From the NCBI RefSeq assembly GCF_003576645.1, contig NC_044920.1:19289100-19353099 (forward strand): DNA of 64,000 bases. Direction: 5' to 3'. Of the stretch, positions 49,888-60,724 are shown piece after piece. The translations under genes and the position numbers were made by a program. A model generated the notes under the pieces. The model made no database searches. It had not been told where the DNA came from and was given only the letters and a program-made list of their open reading frames with translations. The stretch comes from Ipomoea triloba. Its lineage: Eukaryota; Streptophyta; Magnoliopsida; Solanales; Convolvulaceae. The stretch's first letter is position 1; every line of letters starts with the position of its first letter.

Positions 49888-52050
49888 ATGAGTCAACTCA
49901 TTATTCACAAATCTCTTCCCTTTCCATTGACAAGAACCGCTAATCCAGAGCCTCCCACTTGTTCTTTTTCATCTACTAGCCTCACACACAAAAAAATTTC
50001 CCAAATTACCTTTTCTTCTCCTCAAATTTCACAACTTTGGACCGCTTCAGAGCTCGCGGAGGCCGTCAATGGCAGAATCTTGCAATGGGGGCCTCCGGGA
50101 CCAATCTCTACCGACACCCGAACTCTCAAGCCGGGCCAATGGTTCCTCCCACTCGTGGGCCCCAACTTCGATGCCAACACCTTCATTTCGCCGCAACTCT
50201 CCGCCCAGGGATGCGCCGGAGTGATTGCGAACCGGGTTTGCGAGAATTGGGATAAGGGTTTTGTGCAGGTGGGTGGGAATACTACGGATTCTCTTAAAAC
50301 CCTGGGAATGTACGCAAGAAATAGATTCAAGGGTTGTTTGATTGGCATAACTGGGAGTGTGGGCAAAACCACCACTCGAGCTATGACAGCATTGGCTTTA
50401 AAAACCATGGGAAGTGTTTATCAGAGTCCGGGGAATTGGAATAATGAAACCGGGGTGGCACTATCCCTGATTGGGATGCCCTGGGGTTCAGGGTTTGGAG
50501 TGTTGGAGCTTGGGATGAGTGGTAAAGGAGAGATCTTGGAGCTTGCCCGGATTTGCAGGCCGAATATCAGAGTGATTTTGAATGTGGGGGCTGCACATTT
50601 GGAGAAGTTTGAGAATTTGGAGGATGTTTCAGTGGCAAAAGGGGAGATTTTGAGAGAGGCAAAGATGGGGGATGTTTGTGTTCTAAATGCTGATGATCCT
50701 CTTGTTATGAACCTTCCAGTCCCTGTGGGCATTAAGAAGGTCAGCAATGAATTCCATTATTCTTTGCTCTTGTGAAGTATTCCTAATTTGAATCAAGTTT
50801 GATATCTTTTTTCCATATATTATGGCATATGAGAGTATAAGACATTGGGTCTATTTGGTAGAGCTTATAGCTTATTTTAAACTATAAATAAGCTATAAGT
50901 TTTGGCTTAAAATAATAGCTTATTTTGAAAGGCCACCAAGGAATTAGCCTGCCTTTTTGATTTAGAGTATTACTAATTTGAATCAAGTTTGATATCTTTT
51001 GTTTCCATATATTATTGCATCTGAGACATTATATATAAAGGACACAGCCTCTATTTTAGCAATGTGTCCCTCCAACAAGGCTTTTAAATGATATTCTGGA
51101 AAAATTTGCTTTTAATAACATAATCTATAGCATATTGATATTCAGCCTTATCCTGTTAAATTGCCATGGTAATCACAACTTATGTGAAATGTTGAACTTT
51201 GCCATTGAAGGAAGCGTTTGGTTCACGGATTATTAGATTACCTTAGAGAGTGTTAGATTGCTGGGAATATTTGATTACTTAGAATGTTAGATTTTTGTGT
51301 TTGGTTAAAATTGAGGTATGTAATATAAACTTATTTTGTTTAGGGATTATCTTTTATGTACTAATTTTTTTTTTACTTTAATACCCTTAACATATTTTTC
51401 TGTATTTCAATAAACTTTAAAATTAAGATAACTTGAACCAAACATGGGAATGTAAGCTTTGGAATGTCACATACGATTTCCTTTCTTCTTTTGAGCATCA
51501 GTTTTGGCTCTGCTTATTCTGAAGCGGGGAATTCTTATAGGTCCTGGAACTATAAATTTAGTAATACGATTACATCTATTGGCTGACAAATTGTGAGGCA
51601 TTGAAAAACAAATAATGGCTCACTTATAGTTAAAGTGTGTAGAATGAATATTTAGCTGAAGCTTTCTTGCGTACTTAACAGAGAAATTCTTTTTGCTTAT
51701 TCCTTAAAGGTACTATTTGGTCAAAAAATGGGCTGTGATGTTCGGTTAGTTTCGTCACATATGATAGATGGTGGTCAGAGAGTACAGATTGTATTAGAGA
51801 AAAATTATGAGATGTAAGTTCTTCAGCATTTTCAGAATTCCTTTTTATTATGTTTGGTGGTGTAGAGTCAACAAGTAGAGTTATGGGGTCGATGAATTTG
51901 AGTTCCTTCTCAAGAATTTACGGAGTAAAAAATTCATGACATCAAATAGTTCTTCATAAAATGTTACTCGTAAAATTTCACAACTGTGAAGATTTTCTTT
52001 TGTGTTCTTAAGTACAAAGTCTACAACTATCTTTATGTGTTGAGCATATA

Positions 52051-52089
<39 letters not shown>

Positions 52090-52876
52090 CAATTCAACTA
52101 TCAGCTTAGGTTTTTAATTGAGATGAAGCACATGCTTCAATTCGGTATCAGGGCCAATCCCATGCCAAACCGAGACTAAGGTCCAGCTAGCTTTTAGTTG
52201 AGATGGAACACAGACTTCAATGTTATTACTCCGTATAATATTTTGGTGTAGAAGTATGGGATGACACTAAAATGTCTTTATTGGCATATGCAGGGTTGAA
52301 TTTGTTGTTTCAGGTGCAGGCCTGCATTTGGCCCAGAATGCATGTGCAGCAGCTGCTGTGGCCAGTTTCTTGGGTGTCCCTCTTGCCCAAGTGGGAAACG
52401 CCTTATCTAATTTCACTCCCGTTGGCAGGAGGTCAGAACTCGAAGTTGCAAAAAATGGTGTGAAGATTATAAATGATGTTTACAACGCAAATCCAGTTAG
52501 CACGAGAGCTGCCATTGACTTGTTAAGGGGCATTCACTGCGAAGGTAAAAAAGTTGCCATACTAGGAGACATGCTCGAACTTGGGCCAGAAGAGATAAGT
52601 TTCCACGAAATGGCTATAAAACATTGTTATGAAGCCCGTTTCGATTTGGTTGCACTTGTTGGAAGAAGGTTTGGGATAGCAGCCGAGAATTTTAGCAGTT
52701 CTCGGGGACTAAAAGTGTTGCATGCTATGAATGCTCAAGAGCTCACCTCGGAAATTGTCGGCCTCTTAAATTGCGATGACGTTGTTCTTGTGAAGGGTAG
52801 CCGCGGAATGCGAATGGAAGTAATTGTTGAAGCCATCAAGTGTATAGGCGAAAACACAGTTGGGAATCCAAAATGA
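49888..52876 (+). CDS. MurF: Plastid UDP-MurNAc-tripeptide D-Ala-D-Ala ligase (MurF)
   Basis: MurF joins D-Ala-D-Ala to UDP-MurNAc-tripeptide using ATP, the last cytoplasmic-type step of the peptidoglycan stem. In plants this pathway acts in plastids. Exons are 49888-50739, 51710-51813 and 52294-52876 (GT-AG), joining to 1539 nt (512 aa). Residues 1 to about 50 are Ser/Thr-rich and basic, a likely chloroplast transit peptide. Then come the Mur N-terminal domain (WTASELAEAVNG; STDTRTLKPG), P-loop GITGSVGKTTTR at 153-164, GNWNNETGV at 182-190, LELGMSGKGEI at 206-216, NVGAAHLEKF at 232-241, the KGEI lysine K251 that is carbamylated in Mur ligases, and LNADDP at 266-271. The C-terminal domain has NDVYNANP at 379-386 and GDMLELG. 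E. coli MurF is about 450 aa, so a transit peptide accounts for the extra length. All key motifs are intact. Confidence 0.95.
51211..51447. mobile_element. MITE in MurF intron 1
   Basis: GAAGCGTTTGGTTCA at the left faces TTGAACCAAACATGGG at the right, a short inverted repeat around AT-rich filler. The target duplication is not clear. Another MITE-like piece (TCTATTTGGTAGAGCTTATAG) lies at about 50850 in the same intron. Confidence 0.45.
52046..52089 (+). repeat. (AT)n(GT)n microsatellite in MurF intron 2
   Basis: An AT run passes into a GT run of about nine units. Confidence 0.9.
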
Positions 52877-53480
52877 TGTATGTTCATTCTCTGCACAACA
52901 GGGTATGCATACACAGTTGAAGGGTGCTAGCCTCAAAGTAGTGAGGGGTAAAAATGGGACCCATGGGGCTAAAATGAGAAGCCAATGAAGGCTACACACT
53001 TGTTAAGCCATTTAAGGGTTTTCAACACTATACAAGGGGTCTCATGTCATCCTTTAGAAATCAACCCTAGGTTCATTACGTCCTAGCTAGTTTAGTGGTA
53101 TCTGGTCCTAACTTTCTTTATAATAGTCCATATTAATACCTGTGTGTGTAGAGGATAGTGATCATATGAGAACTACCCTCTCTATGAGTTCATGAGAACC
53201 AATCTGGTACATTAAAAAAAATTAGATTTATGGATAAGATTAGTCGAGGGGTTTCAAAATTTGTGTGTGAATATGAGACAATTGAAATTGTAATAGAATT
53301 AAAATGATACTTTGATATTGCTATAATAGAACTAGTGTGTGGAAAATGAAACTGAAAACAGAGCAACATTGTCAAAAGAAATTGAAGTGTAATTAAAATG
53401 AAATTTACTTCATGTATCACACTGCTACATGGACCACGGTAAAATTTGTCATCCATAGAGGCCAAATGCCTAATTAAAGC
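52877..53480. other. MurF 3' flank and intergenic DNA
   Basis: Includes the 3' UTR. No further coding or RNA gene is recognised. Confidence 0.5.
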
Positions 53481-53575
53481 GACAAATTATGCTATGGACC
53501 CGGGTCCACTTTGCAAGGTGGACCCAAATTCATGTTCACAATTTTAAATCTCAATATACAAAATTAAATTACTTA

Positions 53576-53875
53576 GGGTGTGTTTGGTTCGCACATGGGA
53601 ATCAGAATCGGTATGGGTATCAAATACTTGGTAAGGGTAATGAGTTTTGGTGGAAGTATTTTGCATGTTTGGTAGTAGGGTGGAATGACAATGATTATTA
53701 ATAGCTGGGGAAGAAAGGAGGAAGGGGAATGAAACCCTTATTTAATAAGGGTATGAGTTTTTCAATTAATAGGTATTTCAAACTCATAATAGTATTCTAA
53801 AAACCTGTCAACAAAACAATAACAATCACTTTGATACCCATACCTTATACCAAAACCTGTCAATCAAATACACCC
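53576..53875. mobile_element. MITE nested in copy 1
   Basis: Left end GGGTGTGTTTGGTT, right end CAATCAAATACACCC, an inverted repeat with few mismatches. TTA precedes it and TTG follows, possibly a decayed 3-bp duplication. A related left end (GGGTGTATTTGTTTCAA) occurs at 63804. Confidence 0.65.
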
Positions 53876-53946
53876 TTGATATTCACAATTTTTGAATTCT
53901 ATATTCACAATTTTGTTATATAGATTCAAAAATTGTGAATACTATT

Positions 53947-54130
53947 GAATATAGAGTTATGAAATTACTAACATAGAGTTAGGAAATTGTGAACATTGAG
54001 TTCTGAAACTTTGAACATAGAATTTTGAAATTGTGAATATAGAATTCTGTAATTGTGAATATAGAGTTCAAAAATTATGAATATAGAATTCAAAAATTGT
54101 GAACATAGAGTTCGAAAACTGTGAACATAG
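53947..54130 (+). repeat. 22-bp tandem repeat
   Basis: About eight degenerate copies of GAATATAGAATTCAAAAATT with two trailing bases, varying between GAACATAG and GAATATAG. Confidence 0.75.
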
Positions 54131-54171
54131 ACCCGGGTCGGACCCGGGTCCATGGCATAACAACTTAATTG

Positions 54172-54546
54172 CGCAAATTATTCTGTGGATCCGAGTTTAC
54201 TTTGCAAGGTAGACTCATACACAATTTACATACTAAATAATGTTCACAATTTACCTTTTAAAAATTTACAATTTGTATACTACGAACACACAATGTTAAA
54301 CATATATGTAATTGATTACCTTGTTTTGTATTTACAAGTTCCTTTCAAATGCTGCAGTCAATTCCAACATTAAAAATACACAATTTATTTTTTTTTAAAA
54401 TTAATACAGTTATTATTTGTTTTGACTTAGAAACACAATTTACATTCTTGAACTTCTACAATTCAACTAAAAATACACGATTCAATATTGTTTAAAACCA
54501 GGGTCCTCCTTATAAGGTGGGCTCTGGTCCATGGTATATGTGGACA
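54172..54546. mobile_element. GGTCCA-ended element (copy 2)
   Basis: Left end GCAAATTATTCTGTGGATCC, right end CTCTGGTCCATGGTATATG. It shares the internal ACTTTGCAAGGTAGAC type palindrome with copy 1 and lies directly next to it. No coding capacity; a target duplication could not be fixed. Confidence 0.5.
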
Positions 54547-55325
54547 AAATTTAAATCTTCCAAATACCATCCCAAAAATGATCCCATATCAGCCCTGTTT
54601 AAGGCACAACTTTTATTCTAAAAGTGCACAAATGTATATAACATTTTGTAAGTGGACGTCTTTGACTTCCAATTCAGAATTCAGTCATACTAACACAAAA
54701 TACATACCTTTACACTATTAACAATGCACAACTTTTACCTTGAGAGTGCACAAAAGTGTACTGTATTTTATAAAAGCACATTACACCCTAAACCCTTGAA
54801 TTTAATATTCATACACATGGGTTTAGCCCATTGAGCCGGCCCACTCTGTTACCTAATTAGGGGGATGGACTATGTATTTATAGGCCCACCAAGATTAATA
54901 ATAATATAAAGAATTAATACAAAAGGTTCATTTTATTAAATATTATAAGTCCACCAGTAAACAACTAAATACAAAATACATTAATATCAATATTACTCAA
55001 AAGATATCATACGATATTTTTAATAATATATTTTGTAACATTGATTCTATTTATTAAAAAAAATAAAGAATAATATGTGTAAATGATAATAAGCAAATTG
55101 ATTTCATTTCATATGAACCTATAAACCATGATCCATAATAAAAGATGGACCATGATCCATGATATGATTTGTCCGAGGAGCAGGGATGATAACATTTTCT
55201 AATCCTGCCGTGTCAAATGACATGTTTTGGATATAGTCTCGTCTCATTGACATGCTTTGATAGTACTATATGCTAATATCAGTGTGCAATGCAAACCTTT
55301 ACGAATTTGGGTACATGATAGACTA
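54547..55325. other. AT-rich DNA with an orphan element end
   Basis: At 55118-55172, CCATGATCCATAATAAAAGATGG followed by ATCCATGATATGATTTGTCC looks like a lone right end of the same GGTCCA family; I could not find its left end. No gene is seen. This quoted motif is given in two parts because the copies overlap. Confidence 0.35.
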
Positions 55326-55544
55326 GCAATTTTTATACTCTAGATCATAGTTTATTTTGCATTGTGGACCCTCATTTAAAACACATTCAGATTATATACA
55401 TACAATTAATATATTATGTACTTTTAATTAATAAATTATATACCTATTATTAATATATTTAATTAATAAATTATATACCTATTATAATTAACATATTATG
55501 TACCTTTAGTTTATTTAGAGGTACATAAATTGTTAATTGAAAGT

Positions 55545-56640
55545 GAGTTAATACCCAAAATGGTTCTCCGGCTATAGCATAATACTCGATTTAGTCCCAA
55601 AGTATTATTAGTACCCAATTTAATCCTCTGTCTTTTAAAATCACATCCAATTAGGTCCTCCATTACAATCCATCTATTCACCGTTATTTTGAGGGCAAAT
55701 AAGTCATTTATTTGCTAAAAACCCCGTTTAACATGTTTTCATTCTCAGCCGCACAGATTCATACTTTACTTCTCCCTGCTCCAGATCTTCGATTCAGATC
55801 GCAAAAACAACGTTTTTCCTGTTCCGGATCTTTGATTCACATCGCAGAGCCATGGGATTTGGCATCGGCAGCGGAGTCGTAGAAGGGCACCATCGGGAGG
55901 TGCTCGTGGCGGTGGGCGAGCAGGTTGGCAAAATGGTAGCCGCGGTCGCAGGTGACGCAAAGGGTAGCGATGGCGGCCTTGCAGGTGAAGCTCGCCGGGG
56001 CCTGCTCGTAGAGGGCGGCGGTGTCGACCTTGCAGGTGAAGCTCGTTGGGGCCTGCTCGCAGAGAGCGGCGACGTCGACTTTGGTGCGATGCAAGCTTGT
56101 TGGCCGCGTGCTTCTTAGAGTCGCAGGTCACGCAAAAGAGTCGACCCCATGCTCGCAGAGTGCTTCTTGGAACTCGTCTTCGCCCTCATCGCCGGAATGC
56201 TCCAAGTCGCACAACTTGGGTAGAAGTTTGTATTTTTGCCTTTCATTTTTCTTGTAGGAGTCGCCCCCATCTATTCCAATTTTTGGGTAGAAGTTTTTTC
56301 TTTTTTTTTTTTTTAATAGATTGTCCTTTTAGTTTACAATAAACTTCTCAAAATTCATATTCAAGAGTCACTTGAATGAAATAAATCAAGGTTGTGGAAG
56401 AAGCTGTTGAAGAATTGAGCAGGGGGTGTGCTCTAAGTTGTTGAAGAATTGAGCAGGAAGTATGCTCTAATAAAAAGACATTTTTGCCCCTCAAAATAAC
56501 GGCAGGTTGATGGAAATTGTAATGGAGGACCAATTTGAGTACCGTTTTAAATGTTTGAGAACTAAATTGGGTACTAAAAATACTTTGGGACTAAATCGAG
56601 TATTACGCTATAGTCGGAGGACCATTTTAGGTATTAACTC
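55545..56640. mobile_element. Pack-MULE carrying a captured CONSTANS-like B-box fragment
   Basis: A 1096-bp element has long TIRs, 55545-55699 and 56484-56640. Both outer ends read GAGTTAATACC from outside in, and CTCGATTTAGTCCCAAAGTA is present exactly in both arms. ATTGAAAGT is repeated exactly outside both ends (55536-55544, 56641-56649), the 9-bp target duplication of Mutator-like elements. The interior (about 55850-56225) is GC-rich in sharp contrast with the arms and encodes B-box zinc-finger remnants on the minus strand. A duplicated AAGAATTGAGCAG / GTATGCTCTAA segment of about 45 bp lies at 56390-56470. There is no transposase, so it depends on an autonomous MULE. Confidence 0.9.
55850..56225 (-). 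pseudogene. Captured B-box (CONSTANS-like) gene fragment
   Basis: Minus-strand reading gives [15 protein letters not shown], the end of the first CONSTANS-type B-box, then after a frame change [41 protein letters not shown] and [11 protein letters not shown]. The second B-box keeps C...C..C....H........H ligands, but the first CxxC pair is reduced to one Cys or none. The [11 protein letters not shown] segment is duplicated. MVPFYDSA after the second B-box points to a COL3/4/5-type donor, as I recall that group. CONSTANS-like proteins are nuclear transcription regulators of flowering and light signalling. This copy is broken by a frameshift and lacks the CCT domain. Confidence 0.85.
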
Positions 56641-56749
56641 ATTGAAAGTATATAATCTGTTAACTGTGCACATAATCTAAATGTTGTTCTTTGAACAGGA
56701 TCCATAATGTAAGGTGGATCATGGTTCCTGATATAATTGCCATAGACTA

Positions 56750-57999
56750 ATTGCTCACTTTTTTTTTGGGAATTGGGCCTCCCTATGGGCAGAAAATAAT
56801 TTTTATATCTAGGCCAGTGTTACACAAAAACTGAATTGGGCCTAAAATTGTTACTCAGTGCTTAGTTTAACGGGCTTGAAAAACCCCAAACTTTTGAACT
56901 TTAGATCGATATTCACCAATATGCTAAACAACTAAAGATGAGTAGTAAACTTGTTGAGATTGATGGCAGCGTTTGGTTTAAACATTTTTAGGATAAATAA
57001 TTAATCATAGACTCTTAGGTAAAACTATTGTAGACTATAATGAGATGTAATTTGCAAAGTTATATTTTCGTACTTTGAAAAAAGTACATAAAGAGATAAT
57101 ACAACTTGCAAAGTATAACGTATAATTTTATAAAACACACCGTATAATTTCAGTTCAATAAACAACATTTAGTGCGAACTTAACTAAGAATTGCACAACA
57201 CTCGCTTAAGTTCTTAACTAGTGGGCCAAGCTCTTATAATGTACTGCAATTTGTGCTATTTTTTTTTAAAAATAATTATCTAAGTTTTTCAGTTTCGTCA
57301 AACTATATCTTGAACACCATGAACTATGCTTTCTAGGTTGGCTCATACTCTCTAGGCCATGAGGAGGGAAATCGGGAGACTCAGCCAGCTTCTCGGATTG
57401 CCAACACTACTATATAGCTTGTACACTTTTGTGTACAAGAGACCCTTCGAAAGTGAGACTTATATCGACTTGTATTATAAAATATATTCCGTAATTGAAA
57501 ATCTAATCCGATCAAATTGTAGCTCAAAATTTTTCATAAATTAATGCCACTTACATTATTGAATAAAAAAAATTAAATTAAAACAATTGTCAATTTCACA
57601 GCCATCTTGATCTTAAGGCATTCAAAAGAAAATTCTACTTCAAAATTCAAAAGATATAAATAAGTTCTAATCATTCAAATGTGTCCAACCCCGTTTGGTG
57701 CAATTTCAATTGAAAGCACCAAATTTTGTTTTTTGTCAAATGACCACCGTCCCAAAACATGTTTCTAACCAAACAGATGAGGTTATATATATTTTCCTCA
57801 TTCTAATAGTTGCCCTATCTGCTACCCCTAGGTTGTATACTACTTTATCCTCCCTCTGTCTCATTTTTATGTCTTATTGACTATTTATGTTAAAAGTCAA
57901 ACCAACTATTTTTTATTGCTTTTTTTTTTAATAATTTTTAATTATTTTTAAATTTAATTTTTGTATTTAATAGTACTTTTAATATATATAGAAATAAAT
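56750..57999. other. Intergenic DNA
   Basis: AT-rich, with no gene recognised. Short GTTTGGTT-like phrases near 56970 suggest MITE debris. Confidence 0.45.
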
Positions 58000-58152
58000 T
58001 CAGGTGCGGCCGTGCTCTCCCGTGCGGCCGTGCAGTCACACACCACTCAATGTTACGAAATACACCACTCAATGTTAAGAAACACACCACAGTGCATATT
58101 TGTGTGGTGTGTTTATTAATATTGAGTGGTGTGAACCGCACGGCCGCACCTG
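58000..58152. mobile_element. Short fold-back element with GC-rich ends
   Basis: TCAGGTGCGGCCGTGC at the left pairs with GCACGGCCGCACCTGA at the right. The middle also folds: ACACCACTCAATGTTA is present twice in tandem and its complement TATTGAGTGGTGTG once. About 153 bp; target duplication not clear. Confidence 0.7.
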
Positions 58153-58159
58153 ATCATGA

Positions 58160-58163
<4 letters not shown>

Positions 58164-58210
<47 letters not shown>
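58164..58210 (+). repeat. (TA)n microsatellite at the gap edge
   Basis: A pure TA run leads directly into the third gap. Confidence 0.95.
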
Positions 58211-59210
58211 NNNNNNNNNNNNNNNNNNNNNNNNNNNNNNNNNNNNNNNNNNNNNNNNNNNNNNNNNNNNNNNNNNNNNNNNNNNNNNNNNNNNNNNNNN
58301 NNNNNNNNNNNNNNNNNNNNNNNNNNNNNNNNNNNNNNNNNNNNNNNNNNNNNNNNNNNNNNNNNNNNNNNNNNNNNNNNNNNNNNNNNNNNNNNNNNNN
58401 NNNNNNNNNNNNNNNNNNNNNNNNNNNNNNNNNNNNNNNNNNNNNNNNNNNNNNNNNNNNNNNNNNNNNNNNNNNNNNNNNNNNNNNNNNNNNNNNNNNN
58501 NNNNNNNNNNNNNNNNNNNNNNNNNNNNNNNNNNNNNNNNNNNNNNNNNNNNNNNNNNNNNNNNNNNNNNNNNNNNNNNNNNNNNNNNNNNNNNNNNNNN
58601 NNNNNNNNNNNNNNNNNNNNNNNNNNNNNNNNNNNNNNNNNNNNNNNNNNNNNNNNNNNNNNNNNNNNNNNNNNNNNNNNNNNNNNNNNNNNNNNNNNNN
58701 NNNNNNNNNNNNNNNNNNNNNNNNNNNNNNNNNNNNNNNNNNNNNNNNNNNNNNNNNNNNNNNNNNNNNNNNNNNNNNNNNNNNNNNNNNNNNNNNNNNN
58801 NNNNNNNNNNNNNNNNNNNNNNNNNNNNNNNNNNNNNNNNNNNNNNNNNNNNNNNNNNNNNNNNNNNNNNNNNNNNNNNNNNNNNNNNNNNNNNNNNNNN
58901 NNNNNNNNNNNNNNNNNNNNNNNNNNNNNNNNNNNNNNNNNNNNNNNNNNNNNNNNNNNNNNNNNNNNNNNNNNNNNNNNNNNNNNNNNNNNNNNNNNNN
59001 NNNNNNNNNNNNNNNNNNNNNNNNNNNNNNNNNNNNNNNNNNNNNNNNNNNNNNNNNNNNNNNNNNNNNNNNNNNNNNNNNNNNNNNNNNNNNNNNNNNN
59101 NNNNNNNNNNNNNNNNNNNNNNNNNNNNNNNNNNNNNNNNNNNNNNNNNNNNNNNNNNNNNNNNNNNNNNNNNNNNNNNNNNNNNNNNNNNNNNNNNNNN
59201 NNNNNNNNNN
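58211..59210. other. Scaffold gap, exactly 1000 N
   Basis: Fixed-size gap between the MurF-side contig and the right-hand tRNA-array segment. Confidence 0.98.
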
Positions 59211-59616
59211 TGATTGATTTAAATAGAAACTATTTAATCAATGTTTTTCTTTGCATGAGATTTATTATTTGTGATTTCTCAAAATATCTAATTTTTATAT
59301 ACGGTGGCAATATATCATAGGTTCCTTTCAAGATCTGAAAAAAAATAAATAGTTCGAAAATCCCGACAAAATAAGTCAACAAAACTTGCATGTAAGTAAC
59401 TTTTTCACCCATTCAAATTTCAAATTGTAAGCTTTACAAATTTTAATTGATGCAGATCTGTTTTAAGACATTTTATTGCATATTAATAACTATATAATAA
59501 ATAATAACAAATGATTTTTGTTTCACATTATTTTATGAGTGTAATTATCCTAGTTTTTTAATTTGGAATTTACAATAGAAAACAATTATTAAAACCGAGT
59601 ATGTAACACTCGTACT

Positions 59617-59630
59617 GCGGGGATAGCTCA
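59617..59630 (+). pseudogene. tRNA-Phe, 5' end only (array copy 16)
   Basis: Only GCGGGGATAGCTCA is present before the N at 59631. The truncation is probably an assembly artefact. Confidence 0.8.
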
Positions 59631-60651
59631 NTCGCCTTTTTTAATTTTTTGACAAAAAAAAATGTTGTTATATTTTGTTTCCGTGCTTTTGCACAAATCA
59701 AATTCTTGACACAAATCATGATAGAGAAAACTATTTGAATATTTTTATACTAACCTTGTATTGATCGTCAATAAAATTCAACCATGCACTCAAAACTACC
59801 ACACATAAACCAAGCCAATTGAAACCTTCAAAACAAATCATCTTTCATGTGTGATAACCCATACTCCATCTAGTCTTTCTGGTGTATTACGATGTGGTGT
59901 TGCCATATATATCCCTACTAGGAGTACCATAGATCTACAAGATTTAGAGAATTGTGCTTATTGTTAGTGATATCTAACCAAATCTGTTTCTCCTTAGTTA
60001 TGGCATTTACCCCTCTCTGTAATCACTATCATGGTTAGAGTCGAACTGAAACACATTTTCAAACATTGTTACTCATCTTCACCCTCCCTCTCAAACCCTC
60101 TCTGTCAATTGTCAAACCACGGCTAGTTAGTGGAGTAGTGACATTTGAAGTGGATTTATGGATTAGTTTCATTTATATGATTGTTAAATAAAGTTTGTTG
60201 AGTAGTAGCATTATAATGACAATTTATTACAGTGAGATGTTGCCTTGATTGATTTAAATAGAAACTATTTAATCAATGTTTTTCTTTGCATGAGATTTAT
60301 TATTTGTGATTTCTCAAAATATCTAATTTTTATATACGGTGGTAATATATCATAGGTTCCTTTCAGGATCTGAAAAAAAATAAATAGTTCGAAAATCCCG
60401 ACAAAATAATTCAACAAAACTTGCATGTAAGTAACTTTTTCACCCATTCAAATTTCAAATTGTAAGCTTTACAAATTTTAATTGATGCAGATCTGTTTTA
60501 AGACATTTTATTGCATATTAATAACTATATAATAAATACTAACAAATGATTTTTGTTTCACATTCTTTTATGAGTTTAATTATCCTAGTTTTTTAATTTG
60601 GAATTTACAATAGAAAACAATTATTAAAACCGAGTATGTAACACTCGTACT

Positions 60652-60656
60652 GCGGG

Positions 60657-60699
<43 letters not shown>

Positions 60700-60724
60700 T
60701 CGTGTTCGATCCACGATCACCGCA
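60652..60724 (+). tRNA. tRNA-Phe (GAA), array copy 17, canonical
   Basis: Full 73-nt cloverleaf with canonical A-box (AGTTGGG D loop), GAA anticodon and the same T:A pair in the T stem as the other copies. It is the last tRNA-Phe at the right edge. Confidence 0.9.

Larger units (their letters stand above)
53484..54160. mobile_element. GGTCCA-ended element (copy 1), interrupted by a MITE
   Basis: Left end AAATTATGCTATGGACCCGG, then a palindrome GTCCACTTTGCAAGGTGGAC; right end CCCGGGTCCATGGCATAAC. The inverted ends match over about 15 bp. Internal sequence is a 22-bp tandem repeat (53947-54130) plus a nested MITE (53576-53875). The right edge touches the left edge of copy 2. There is no coding capacity. 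Confidence 0.6.
55326..56740. mobile_element. GGTCCA-ended MULE-like element hosting a nested Pack-MULE
   Basis: Left end GCAATTTTTATACTCTAG, right end CTGATATAATTGC. GATAGACTA (55317-55325) and CATAGACTA (56741-56749) flank it, matching at 8 of 9 bases, which fits a 9-bp MULE duplication. GCATTGTGGACC and GGATCCATAATG lie inside the two ends. Without the nested insert it would be only about 310 bp. Confidence 0.65.

Noticed and set aside
55852..56342. Plus-strand frames over the Pack-MULE core
   Set aside because: They are shadows of the GC-rich captured B-box fragment, which is meaningful only on the minus strand.
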